DNA of 64,000 nucleotides from Thamnaconus septentrionalis (taxonomy: Eukaryota > Chordata > Actinopteri > Tetraodontiformes > Monacanthidae). Below, piece by piece: positions 33,301-43,766 of this stretch. The stretch spans positions 7,935,001-7,999,000 of the forward strand of contig CM020507.1 of NCBI GenBank assembly GCA_009823395.1, read 5' to 3'. How positions within the stretch are numbered: position 1 is the stretch's first letter; each line of letters opens with the position of its first letter. The notes under the pieces are model-generated. The model saw nothing but the letters and a program-made list of their open reading frames with translations. It was not told the DNA's origin and ran no database searches. A program made the translations under genes and the position numbers.

Positions 33301-36300
33301 AGGAACAATAATATTCAGCAGCACTATGTGTAAAAAACTACTGCACACAACTCGCGACGCTGTGCACCACATGGGTGAAATCATTCAACCCAAACCACAT
33401 GGCTCCACGACCGTCAACGCTAAAGGCACAAATATAGATGGATGACTGAATCCATATGTCGAGTCAAGCCGATGATATGAGGGGAAACGAGAAGGCGAAC
33501 AAAGGGGACGTGTGAAAAGGGCTTAGAGGGAGGCGGGAAGGGAAGCCAATGAGGAGGAGCAAAGAAGTTATAGGAGGGAAGAGGGTAAAGGATGTGGGGG
33601 GTGATGGGTGGGGGTGTCAGGGGCAGGGGGGCTGTAGGAGCTGTAGGAGCGCAAGAAGGAGCAGGCTGGTACAAAATGTTCAGGCTCTGCGAGGGACACA
33701 CCCACTTCTGCTCCAGGACTTGGAAAGAAGAAGAAGTGTGGGGGTTGAGGTTGAGGGTGAGGATGAGAGGGGGGAGGCAACAGATTCAGCAGGTCTGTGT
33801 GGCTGGGACGGACGGTGGGCCTCACACTCACCTGAGCCTCAGCGGCGACGTCAGGAAGCGCCGGGGCCGCTTCCCTTCGGCCCCAGAGCCAGCTGAACAC
33901 GAGCCCCATCGGTGGCGAAAGAAAACAATGAAAACAAAACGCTGAAGTTCTGAGCACCGATCTGCCACCTCCGACAAGCTGCAGCCACCTCGGACGCCTT
34001 CTGCTCACAAAGTTTTCTCAGATCGGATCAAAAAGTGACAGAAGTTCTCGAAAATGTTTTCTCTTTGTTGTCAAAGGGCTGCACGCCGTGTGAGCGAAAT
34101 GTGTCTAACGGTCAGTCACACCAGTGAGACGTATGAGTGTCAGCTCGGCCGAGTCCGGCACATCTGCGTGCAGTAAAGCAGGGCAGGAGGGAAGAGCAGG
34201 GGGAAGGCGAGAGGCGAGGAAAAGAGAGGACGGGTGGCGCGGTGGGAGGGGAAGAGGGACGAAGGTAGGGACAGAGCGTGCACGTGCACAACAGTGGTCC
34301 ACCTCCCACCCAACCCCCCTCCCCAGCTCCACCGATCCCCCTCAGCCCATTAGAGAAAAACACTGTTTTCGTGCCATTCTTGTCCAAATTCCAATTCTTG
34401 GGCCAAGACTCAATGACGGCGTTTGCCGTTTTGCGTGCGAAGAACCGCTATCAGCTCCATGTGCGCATGTGGTGCCACGGTGGTTGGGGGGAAAAAACAG
34501 AACGTTCTGTTCCCAAAAAACGTGTGCACAAGGGGTGCCGCCGTGTCATATTTACATCAGACTTGATCGCCCAAAAAAATCAAAGGGACGTTAATTAAGG
34601 AAGATGTACGCTTCACGGAAAAAACACCAACAATAAGGCAACGCGGAGAAAACTTAAGACAACAAAAGGATGCAAAAGTCCAACACCTTGTTTTAAAGCC
34701 AGCGGCTGCCAAAATGAATTCAAGCGCACGCATGTTCGAGATGCGTCGCACACGAGGTCATTTAGCAGCGGTGCGCAAAGGCAGAGGGTGTCGACAATCT
34801 TTTCTTCTCTGCACCTATGTGCAAAAACGGAACACTGTGTTCCCTCTGCTCTTGCACCTCCTCCCAGTTCACCCCCACCACCTTCAGCCTTCGCCCATGA
34901 GGCCCGAGTAAACTTGAGGCCACATGGCCTCCTGAAGGTCCACAAAACCCCCAGCCGGCAATAAAGCGGTTTTTCTTTTTTTTATGGTGAAACTGCACGT
35001 GAAACAACACCATCCACTTTCCAAACACAGCCAACATCCCAAAATGAGGTCTTAAGTCAGATGAAGGCACAACAGCAAATGGTTGCCTCAAAACTTTGAT
35101 TGATTGGAGAAACCTTGATGTTTAAAGTAAGGACTCATGAGAGACAAACACTCCTTACCTCAACTTCTGGTTGTGTTTCGGGGACGACGGGTTCGGGTTC
35201 GGGTACAATCTCAGCTTCAACTGCAGGAGGCTCCTCTGCTGGCACCTCAACAGCTGGTGCTTCTTCAGCCACTGGGGCCTGGACTTCGATCACCTCCTCT
35301 GCTGGTGCCTTCTCCACCACCTCTGCCACCTCCTCCACCTCCACCACCTCCTCAGGCTCAAGAGCCTTGACTTCGACGGGGACAGTCTCCACAACGGGCT
35401 CTTCCACAACAGGTTTCAGTTCTACTTCTGGAGACTCCACAACGGGAGCGGCGACAGGAGCGGCGACGGGAGCGGCGACGGGAGCGGCAATAGGAGCGGC
35501 GACGGGAGCGGCAACAGGAGCAGCAACAGGAGCGACGACAGGAGCAACGACGGCAGCGGGGGCAACCGCTGGGACCTTCTCTGGCACCGGGGCTGCAGTT
35601 TTAGCTTTCTTCGAGGTTCCTGCAGGGGGCGCACTCACCGGAATGGCCGGGCTGGTTTTGGCCGGCGGGCATGCTGCATGCTGCTCCTCGAGGGTTCGTC
35701 TGAGGGTCAGCTGCAAATGGAAAAACCACACAAAGCCTCTCAGTTGATGGTTGCTTCTAGTTTTTCTTTTTGCAAACTAAGAACCACTTGTAAAGCATGC
35801 AGACGATACCGTGGTAAGCACTGACGCCTCACTGACGGCTCACTACAAGAAGGCCCTGGGTTTTGACTCGGTCTATGGGCCTACCTGTATGGTGTTTGCA
35901 ATGTTTTTACCTGTGCTTGCACTGGTTCTCTCAAAGGCCTAAAACATGCTAGTTAAAGTGTAAGTGCTTCTTTGTTCGCTCCTTGAGAGTCTGACCCCTC
36001 CCTCGCCCTCAGATTCCTGACATAGGCTCAATCGCTGCTGTGGCCTTGAGAGCAGGATGAGTTGTTTGACTTTGAATTTTCCAGCTGGTAAAAGACATTT
36101 GCAGATCCAAAAAGAAATGCAAACTGAGTTTTTGCTGACGACTGCACTGAGTTTGTTAAATCCGAGCTTTGCTCCGAGCGCTGGAATACCAGGCATACCG
36201 TCGCAGCCTGCACAATGTGTTTTTCAGCACTGGACTAAACTCCCCTCAGGCTTTACTGGAGGATTTTTTTTTCAGGACGCAGATCGCTGCAGGGAGGGGT

Positions 36301-37667
36301 AGGGGACCGGCAGAGCCAGTTAGATAATGGGATCTGGCTGAGCAGGACCTACAGTGACAGGTCTGGTGAAGCGGGAAGGCAAAACCATGCGAGTCAGCAG
36401 CACCGCAGCGCGCGCGGCAGGGCCAGACAGTAGGTCTAATCACATCATAATCAGGTTACAATCACTCCGCCAAAATGCTTTTGTTCGGACCGCGAGCAGT
36501 CAGGCGCTTCACAGAGGGAGAAGTCGGGACGCTGTGAGCCGACCAGGCATGTGTGTCCATCAGGGCCACTGACAAAACAACCCCTCCCCTTGGTCGCTGG
36601 TCCCAAATAGCTTTCTGTCTGGGACGGGACACCATTTTCATTTGTTTAATCACAGGACTGTGGCATTAGTGGCATGTGTGGCCCAAGAGGAGCCACTCAA
36701 GTTGGCGTTCTCAAGTGTCCTTCCACTTCCTGGGCTTCCAGAATCTGTGAGGTGGAAGCAGTGATAACGAGTTTTATCTGGGTCCCACTGCTTGAGAGAG
36801 ACAGACAGAGAGAGAAGGAGGGAGATTTTGCAGACTCCGTCCGATCTGTGGTTGGGGGGGCAAGGAATAGAGTCGGAGGCAGGCAGGACATTCCTCAGGT
36901 CAGGCCACTGTGCAGGAGGGAGGTGGGGGGAGGTAGGTGGGCTGGTGTGGGGGGGGGGTTGCTGCGTTATTTTCAGCCCAGCAGCGACAACAATGTCTTG
37001 AGGGTAGAAGTGAAGCCCCACAACGCGCTGTCCCACTCCGCGCTTCTGCCACACCCACCCCTCGTCCGGAGCGCCGCGGATCTTCATAGATTCTCCGGCG
37101 ACCCCCAAAAAAGGCGTGAATTTCACCTTCTACCCGCGCTCGATAAGAAAGAAGGTGAAATGAATTCCCGTCGGCACCCGTGAGGCGAGGCGCGATGCGA
37201 GTTTTCAACTTGCGCGCAAATAGAGGTGGGGGGGGCGCACAGGACCAGGGCGCGCAAGGACGAAATTCTTATCCTAATTTGGTATAAAAAGAAAAAAATA
37301 AATAAATAAATGAATTGAAAATAAAATGCACGATGAGATGGAGAGCGTCGCATCCGATTTGGGACCAATGGCAACGTGCGTGAGTCAGAGTTGGCGCGAT
37401 CAAAGTGTCAAGAAGCGCGTTATTTATCAGTTATCAGTTTAAAGGTCACATTTTTTGCAACAGGGGCGAGAAAACAACAACAACAACAAAAACAACATTC
37501 ACGATCGTCACAAAAAGTCCTCTTGGCGTGATTCCATCCGAAAAAGCAAAACCTTTTGTATATCATTTGGATATGACGTTAAAAATCATATAATCACTGT
37601 CAAACAATAGAAAGCCACTTACTGCCCTCTTCGTGCGGCGCTTGTTCTTCTTCCTCTTGCTGGGCAT
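27005..37667 (-). CDS. Ala/Pro/Val/Glu-rich acidic protein, unrecognised
   Basis: Not recognised. Exons on the minus strand: 37667-37623 (start MPSKRKKNKRRTKRA, very basic), 35710-35159 (LTLRRTLEEQ, then Pro/Ala/Val/Glu-rich), 31551-31504, 29779-29738, 29636-29252, 29141-29109, 28967-28914, 28516-28427, 27436-27005 (poly-Ala, ends MVPEVSIEG, TAG). Every junction has GT-AG signals and is phase 0, so each exon is a removable module. About 559 codons. Contents are APVA and APAE tetrapeptide repeats, Glu-rich runs and no predicted folded domain, so it is probably disordered. The 29636-29252 exon is 385 nt, one base off a multiple of three, with a frame break near 29524. The donor of that exon (GAG|GTGCAG) is weak. 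An alternative first exon lies at 33909-33832. A TATA box lies at 37750-37760. Function unknown; scaffold or cytoskeletal roles would be guesses. Confidence 0.65.
27286..27353 (-). repeat. Poly-Ala trinucleotide tract in coding sequence
   Basis: An imperfect CAG-type trinucleotide run as written, read on the minus strand as GCT/GCA/GCC codons. It gives two alanine blocks of about 14 and 5 residues separated by VAAV. Length variation among individuals is likely. Confidence 0.8.
27722..28165. repeat. Worn dispersed repeat with TGTAAT/ATTACA words
   Basis: Two blocks (27722-27845 and 28078-28160) rich in GTAATTGGTTACAATTAC, AAGTAATGTAACTGATTACA and GTAACTGTAACCTAATTACA. This vocabulary is typical of a common fish MITE family whose ends are built from TGTAATTACTTT words. 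It lies in the last intron of the acidic-protein gene. Boundaries are approximate. Confidence 0.5.
29268..29325 (-). repeat. 12-nt coding minisatellite (APAE repeats)
   Basis: Four to five copies of a 12-nt unit (CTTCAGCAGGAG as written) encoding Ala-Pro-Ala-Glu on the minus strand, next to a Glu-rich run from a TTC microsatellite at about 29353-29372. It is inside exon 29636-29252. Confidence 0.8.
30564..30604. other. Perfect 16-bp hairpin with 9-nt loop
   Basis: Left arm 30564-30579 (TGGAGCGTGTGCACGA), loop GCAACAGCA, right arm 30589-30604 exactly complementary. Two more T-G pairs are possible outside. GC-rich, in an intron of the acidic-protein gene between the exons at 31504 and 29779. 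Too short for a canonical pre-miRNA. See findings. Confidence 0.85.
31441..31499. repeat. (TG)n-rich microsatellite
   Basis: Interrupted TG repeat ending 5 bp from the donor of the small exon 31551-31504 of the acidic-protein gene, on its intron side. Splicing influence is possible but unproven. Confidence 0.75.
33832..33909 (-). CDS. Alternative first exon of the acidic-protein gene
   Basis: An open 26-codon exon starting MGLVFSWLWGRREAAP and ending at CAG|GTGAGT, phase 0 like every other exon of this gene. No good acceptor directly precedes it, which favours a separate first exon over an internal one. The start Met-Gly-Leu-Val-Phe-Ser fits the N-myristoylation pattern (Gly2, Ser6). It would be spliced to the exon at 31551 and would give a membrane-directed isoform lacking the basic start and the 184-codon exon. 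Inferred from sequence only. Confidence 0.5.
35440..35565 (-). repeat. 12-nt coding minisatellite (APVA repeats)
   Basis: About nine copies of a 12-nt unit (GGAGCGGCGACG and variants as written) encoding Ala-Pro-Val-Ala on the minus strand inside the exon 35710-35159. Unit-to-unit changes are mostly synonymous or conservative, so the protein repeat is cleaner than the DNA repeat. Confidence 0.85.
35815..35960 (+). repeat. Worn copy of the tRNA-headed dispersed repeat
   Basis: Words match the family order: GCCTCACTGAC, CAAGAAGGCCCTGGGTTTTGACTC (as two parts), GGTGTTTGCAATGTTTTTACC, GTGCTTGCACTGGTTCTCTC, AAAACATGCT. This equals head, B box, TTTGCATGTTCTCCC, GTGGGTTCTCTCC and ACATGC of the better copies. 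It lies in the first intron of the acidic-protein gene. Confidence 0.6.
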
Positions 37668-37749
37668 TTTGTTGGCTGCGCTGCTGGAGTCAGAGAGAAC
37701 AGAGCCGTGCAGTGGAAAAGGCTGCAGAGGAAGCCCAGAGCGCAAAAGC

Positions 37750-37760
37750 TGCTATTTATA
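37750..37760 (-). promoter_or_regulatory. TATA box of the acidic-protein gene
   Basis: On the minus strand the sequence reads GGTATAAATAGC, a strong TATA box, about 85 bp upstream of the ATG at 37667. This predicts a transcription start near 37725. TATA promoters are usual for regulated, tissue-restricted genes. Confidence 0.65.
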
Positions 37761-37799
37761 CCGTCCCCTACCTATGGACCGAACCTATGGGACGGGAGG

Positions 37800-40700
37800 A
37801 GAAGAGGGGGGAGTGACACATGCGCGTGCACGACGCGCGCGGGGACGAGTGTGCGAAAGTTTTTGCTACCTATTGGCTGGATGAGGGGGAAGATATTATG
37901 TAAGCGCTCCATCAAAGCAACCAGAGGCGGGGGGGTGGGGGTGGAGGAGGAGAGAGGAACTCATTGGAGTGACACCCCCCCGCTCACGCGCGCTTGCATG
38001 AATCAGAGGAAGGAGTTCAACACGTGCTTGGGATTCATTTTTTGTTGCAACGTGTTGGTGTCTAAATGTTGATTTTGTTGTTGTTGCTGTTTGTTTATTT
38101 ATCAATGGCCCCATATCAAAGCCATTTCCAGGCCTCAGTGTTGTTCCTGGAACAGGGGAGTCGCACAATGCACTGGAAAGCAGCAACGGCCATTTACTAC
38201 AGAGTTGAAGAAATGTCTGTGTGGGAGATTGCTTTTAATCTTTTAAAGGTCCCATTTTTAGATTTTCATTCTTCATCCCTGACCCCATTGGGAAACTATG
38301 TTTAACTAAACAAAATAACAAAAAGCTCTTCAAAACATTTTTCAAGATTTATTCGTCTGTTTTTCCTGCTAAAATAGATTAGTAGTTGGGCTTTCCACAT
38401 GTTTGGAGGGGGACAGGAAACAAGGTCACTGTCAAGCAATGTGAACATCTGGCTGAGGGAGAGGTATTGGTGAGGTTATTTTACCCTGGCACAGCATGAT
38501 GAAGCATCTACTCTCTGTGGATTGAGACAAAACGAAATGAAATCTGATGCCAGCACCCACACTGTCTCCAGCTAGGATTTGGAGGACTAGTCACTTCATT
38601 CCTAACGGAATAGCAGTTTGCTATAATTGGGATCATAACACCTTGAGTCGCAATACTAATGGATTCCTATCAACAAGAAAAGGCTCTAAGATCTCATACT
38701 CAAAGAATAGATGTAGACCCTCGATCTTGCAGCCATAAATGTAAACAAGTGCTAAATCAATATTCTGACCCCACAATGAAAGGAAGATTGAAACATTTGT
38801 GAGCAGTTTTGATGGAGAAAAAAACGGCAACTACTTTTCATAGTTTTAAACATCTGTATATCCTAGTCTGCTAATATACAAAGAGAAACAAAGACAATAA
38901 AAATACATTGAAATACTGCTGATTCATTTTGCTGTTATTAGTGTTTCACAGTGTTGCAAGTCAGCGTGCATAGTTTTCACAAATACCAGGAGACCAGAAG
39001 ATATTTTCGTCCGCCTCAGCGGTCACCATGCCAGATTAGGCAAACACGGTGGCCTAAATACTTCCTGGGTCTTGGTCAGTAGACTGATAATGCCTAAAGA
39101 AGGCACCAGCCATATTAGCATGAGTCATCCATCTGGCCAATGGCATGGGAAGTGTCGCAGGAAAACACAGTAGCTCTAACACTGAGTTCTTCAGTAACGA
39201 CGTGTTCCTGATGTTGAGATCATTGTTTAATAATATACCCCTTAATGACTGTGGTCCGATCCCACTGTGATTGTATCATCACTGTTGAAGCGGCAACATC
39301 CACTGTTCTCTCCCAGTTTCTTACACATGAATGAATGAATGAATGAATGAATGAATGAATGAATGGCTTTATTTTGGTTCCAACAGCAGAAATAAAAAGG
39401 AAAAATTGAACATAAAGGACAATGATATGTAACCAAAAAAGGAGTAGGCTGAAGCCCAAGACTTAATTCTGCCTATCCTGTATCATCCAAAAACATTAAT
39501 AATCATTGATAACCAAGAACGTTTATAACATGTAGAGGGCTTCTGTAACAGCGGTTATTAGAACTGTGTAATTCTAAACAGGTTTGTTTTATTTGCTTAA
39601 ATATTTCTGTCAACAGCCGTCAGCTACTTACCCAAACCTCATTATGTGACATCAGACTCAGGGAGAGAAAAGGGGTCTTCCCATTGAGTTTTCATCTCAC
39701 CAGTTTTGAAACAATGAAGTGAATTTTTGGGAGTGGTTTCAGATTTCATACATTTACAAGCTGAGCGGCAGTTACACAACAGAGCCGCTCTCGCCCAAAG
39801 GCTCACAGCTTCATTTGTTGCTCGGTGAAGGTGGATTACGGCAGCCTTCGACCGGCTGCACGGCCCTATTGAACCGCCGAGCCTCCCACTGTAATAACAG
39901 CTCTGGTTCAAAAGGCTAACGCCGAAGAACACAGCAGTGGGGCCCAGCGTCTCCATTGGCTGTCGTCACAAGGCACCGGCGGGGCGACAACGAAAAACAG
40001 ACTGCCAAGGGGCTGAAATAAAGACGCGAAACATGTTGGGAGTTAAAACGTATGAATGATGTGATGTGAACGGCTGTCTGTGTCATTACCGTCGCCATCG
40101 ACATCATCAACGGACGTCAGCTGTTGTGTGTGAGAGGAATCCCCCTCTTTAAATAGACCTGCGATGATTTAGCTGCCTCCCGACTGAGCACTAAGACACT
40201 TTGGGTAATCTGTCTTTGTATTCATTCTCCCTTTAGTGCAGCGTAAGCCAATCCCTAACTCTTAGCCGAACCTAAACTCAACTAATACCCTCTCAGTAAA
40301 CTGAGGCCTTTGCTCTAAACCCTAACAGTGAAGTTGTGAGAGGAAGTAAGAGGTACCAAGTAAGGAAGAAGAAGCAAACACACACACTTGAATGTCTTCC
40401 TGCGATGAAAAACGACGCTCCACGTTTTATCGTGTCCTCCTGTCGGCCAATCCTTGATCGGCCCGGCCGACTCCTGCCATCGCCGAGGGGACCATCACGC
40501 AGGGCTGGCACAAGGCCAAGCAACACACAGGTGTACATAATGTTAATCATACAGCCACGCCCACTTTGACAGCCAGAGACAGTATTCAGGGTGCCTGCGG
40601 GTTCCACGTTTGGGCAGCAGCCCCCTCCTCCTTGTCCTGATAGCAACAGCTGTTCTCTGTGATCAGGAGCCACCAGCTGCAAATGGTAGACCTGATATCC

Positions 40701-40980
40701 TGTTATTCATCCATCCATTTTCCATCTTCAGCTGTGTACAAAATCGCCTCCTACTCACTATACAGTGCATACATGCCATTTTGTAGTCGTGTCCGAATCC
40801 TGATTGAACATCGGTATTCACTACATCCTGTAGTCCACTCAATGTATCCCATAATGCATCGCCCGTGTCAAGAGTGGTGTCCAAAAGTTTTTAATAATTT
40901 GGTTAATGAGTGCACTATATAGCTACATGTAATTCCCAATACAGGAAGTAAGCAATAGGGAACAAACAGGTGATTTTGAA
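37800..40980. other. Intergenic, no gene seen
   Basis: Contains short open frames but none with splice context or a recognisable family. A (TGAA)n tract and LINE-tail-like segment lie at 39327-39540. The rest is unremarkable single-copy-looking sequence. Confidence 0.4.
39327..39540 (-). repeat. LINE 3'-tail-like fragment ending in (TTCA)n
   Basis: On the minus strand GGCTTCAGCCTACTCCTTTT leads through a T-rich stretch to AATAAAGCCATTCATTCATT, about ten TTCA units. This layout (CTACTCCTTTT, then AATAAA and a short tandem tail) is typical of 3' ends of fish L2/Rex-type LINEs. Confidence 0.5.
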
Positions 40981-41500
40981 CACAGCCACTGTGTCAGTGT
41001 TGCTGGCACCTATCCCAGCTGTCCGGGGGTGAAGGTAGGGGAAGACCAGGCATGGGCAAACTATGGCCCGGGGGCTATATGCAGCCTGCTAAGCTTTTTA
41101 ATCCGGCACACCAAACTCGAAGAAATGATATTGATAGTCACTCAGTAAGTTATAAAATAGTTGTATTTCATCCATTTTTTCAGTTTATAACAGTCGTTTC
41201 AATAAAGAGCAAAATACTGTGGGGGCTTCAAAGACACTACTTTTGTTGATTTTCAATTGACATTAACGCTACATGATATGTTTTCTACACATCCCTCACA
41301 CATACTTTAGAACCCCTTGTGGTCCACCAGTCAAAAAGTTTGCCCACCTCTGGGTTCGACCATGAACAAGTGACCACTGGATCACAATCATCCACACTCT
41401 CAATCAAGCGCTAAGCATGTTGCCGAGCAGCCTGATGGGCAGGTCTTTGGACTGTGGGAGGATGCCAGTGTAACAGTGGAGATCCAACACAGTCACAAAA
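40981..41500 (-). repeat. Worn tRNA-headed repeat body, split by an insertion
   Basis: CACCTATCCCAGCTGTC (41010 region) and, after a gap, GGTCTTTGGACTGTGGGAGGA (41442-41463) are parts of the repeat body seen intact at 60828-61085. The gap is filled by the hAT-type fragment at 41049-41352, so the order of events is readable. Confidence 0.55.
41049..41352. mobile_element. hAT-type non-autonomous element
   Basis: Ends CAGGCATGGGCAAACTATGG and AAAAAGTTTGCCCACCTCTG are imperfect terminal inverted repeats typical of Charlie-like hAT remnants (CAGGGGTGGGCAAACT). No coding capacity. Inserted in an older repeat. Confidence 0.65.
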
Positions 41501-42014
41501 AGGCCCCAGACCCAGCAAGTTGATGTCATATGTTTGTCTGATTGATGTAAATTCAGACCAACCTGAAGACAGAGACAACAGCACCCTCTGCAAAATTAAG
41601 TTCGGAGTGGGGCAAAAACAAACAAACAAAAAACTATTTTTCAGCACACACCTGTAGTGCCCCCTAGTGTTTCAGTTGAGACCTAAAATAATAATAATAA
41701 TGATAATGATGATAACTGGCTCTGACAGAGACTTTGTGCGAGAGAATAAACAGCGCAGGCTGTCAGTGTGTTTACATCTCAGCAACCTTCCCATTTATGG
41801 CCATTGGCTTTTGTGCTGTGGATGCTGCCAATAAGCCCACATTGTCTCCATGGGACTAATTTTAGGGGTTACATTCTCAGTGAGTGACAGGCATTCACTC
41901 TGTAAATAAATCTCTCCCTCTCTCTCTCTCCCTCTACCTCTCCCAGGGGGATTTAGAAAACAATGGAGGCCTGAAAAATACAGACACTAGTTTATGGAGG
42001 TAGACACGGTCAGT

Positions 42015-43150
42015 GTTGGGGAAGTTCACTTTCTACATGAACTAGTTCAAAGTCCAGGTCCACAATATTTTAAATTAACTTGTTCTGTCCATAGATTATA
42101 ATCATTATATATATTTTTTTAAACTTAAGTAGAAGTAGTTCATAGTTCTTTTCTTTGTTTTTTTCAGTTTTTTTTTTTTTATCAGTCGTAATTAGCATTT
42201 AGAGGTCAGCCCTCTGAATACTGACATTTCACCTGTTAGTTTTACCTGTTTTGTTGATGCCCATTCAGTCCGCATTTATTGCCATCTGCAGCTTTCATCC
42301 CTAGTTTATTTTCCAAAACATGAGGAAAAACTTGCTACCTGAATGGTCTTTTTAAATGAGGAATTATTAAAACAAAAATAGGAGAGTAGTAGTAGTAGTA
42401 GTAGTAGATTATCCTACCTGGATCATCACTTTCCATAAAAAAAAAAAACTATTAATAGCGGTTGTAGTTGAACTTGTGCTGCTGTCGTCGTTTGTTTTTG
42501 CCTCCATGCATCGTTCGTTCGCAGTTTGATGACGTAAGCGACGGTGCGACTGTGGTGGCTGCTGTTGCCAGTTGAGGGTCCCCCTCCGCTAGACGTGAGC
42601 CCCTGTGTGCCGTGTGTTTTAGCGGGGGGGTTTCTATGGAAATCTGGCACACACTTGGACGAAGTTAAAGAGAGAGTCGTTCACACACGCCAGAATGAAC
42701 CCGTTCAACAACAACGTTCATCAAGCAGATATACAGTACTACCCGAAAAATTAGAATATCAAGTAAAAGTTGTTTTATTTTGGCAATTTAAGATAAAAGA
42801 TGAAACCAACAAATTTTATTGAGCCATTACACGCAAATTGACATATCTCAAGCAGTTCCTTGCGGTAACTTTGCTGATTAAGATTTTCAGCTTATTAAAA
42901 CCACAAACTCAGAAAATTAGAATACTGTGAAAAGCTTCAGTTTTGTAGGTTCAAAGAGTCCAAAGAATCCAAAACACCTGCAAAAGGGTCCTGAGCCTTT
43001 AAAAAGTCTGTCTTGGGTTGGCTCAGAAGAGTTCAGACATGGGGAAATACAACAACCTTTTCAGGATATTCTAATTTTCTGGGTAGTACTGTACAGTGCG
43101 TTCGGTTCTCGTTCGCCCAAACTATGAACGAGTTCTTGAACGATCGTTTA
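42015..43150. repeat. Old repeat rich in GTTCA/TGAAC words, carrying a nested MITE
   Basis: The left part starts GTGTTGGGGAAGTTCACTTT and continues ACATGAACTAGTTCAAAG. The right part after the nested MITE has GTTCGCCCAAACTATGAACG and AGTTCTTGAACGATCG. These resemble the two ends of one fish DNA-transposon-like family. Boundaries are approximate and class is uncertain. A (GTA)n microsatellite lies at 42386-42408. Confidence 0.45.
42734..43091. mobile_element. Tc1-like MITE with TA target duplication
   Basis: 358 bp flanked by TA on both sides. Terminal inverted repeats read CAGTACTACCCGAAAAATTA on the left and the near-complement (AATTTTCTGGGTAGTACTG) on the right, extending to GAATATC/GATATTC. 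A second AAAATTAGAATACTGTG word lies internally near 42914. No transposase frame. Confidence 0.8.
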
Positions 43151-43760
43151 TTGGACGCGTTACAACACAGGACACTGTACTATGTCACCAGGGGCCACTT
43201 TTGTGTGACCCAGAGCTCCAAATCATTCCAATTCAGAGCTTATAGGACTATAAAAATTCACATTTCCCGTTCTCAGCAGGTGTAGGTGTCTCTAGTCTGT
43301 CAGTCCACTCCCCAGAAAAGGTCCTTATAAAAGGTACTTATTTTTGCTTCCTCCACTTTCCAGAAAGTGTATGGTAAAACACACAATCATGGGAACATAC
43401 TGTTCTGATGTCACTTGATGGGCGTCTCCTCCCAAACATGACGAAGGCATAACAAGCATCAGTTTGGCAAGGAGCTAAAATGCGGTGTTTTCAACTGAAG
43501 CTGTAAACAGTTTAATTGTTATTTGTTAGGTAATCATTACTTTTGCAATGATGCTTTACTGCCACCTGGTCAGTACCATAAAAATCTGAAAAGCTGAATA
43601 ATATGGTACCTTTAAACTAGTGAGGCTGCTTCCTTGTCAGAAAGCTGCAATCAGCCGTCGCTCTGCTGTGCGGCCCGTCTGATTCTGCATTCACTCACTG
43701 ACAGCATGTGACGCAAATAAAAATAAGTGGCAGAAAGCACATGTGAAAAACATAAACACT

Positions 43761-43766
43761 TTTATT
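43761..43766 (-). terminator. Poly(A) signal of the PPxY membrane-protein gene
   Basis: AATAAA on the minus strand, about 1.15 kb past the stop codon at 44921. It predicts a 3' UTR from 44920 to about 43745. The match is good but other sites could be used. Confidence 0.5.

Noticed and set aside
33568..34008. Extending the alternative first exon upstream to the ATG at 34008
   Set aside because: The added residues are Arg/Cys-rich with no support; the ATG at 33909 gives a compact start with a myristoylation-like motif. Not excluded if an acceptor near 33945 is used.
35100..35824. Long plus-strand open frames (over 200 codons, Ser/Thr/Gly-rich and Asp/Gly/Asn-rich)
   Set aside because: They are the reverse strand of the repetitive APVA exon. 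The minus-strand sense has splice sites at both ends and matching phase.
38066..38305. 79-codon frame with hydrophobic start
   Set aside because: No splice context, no conservation recognised, and AT-rich surroundings.
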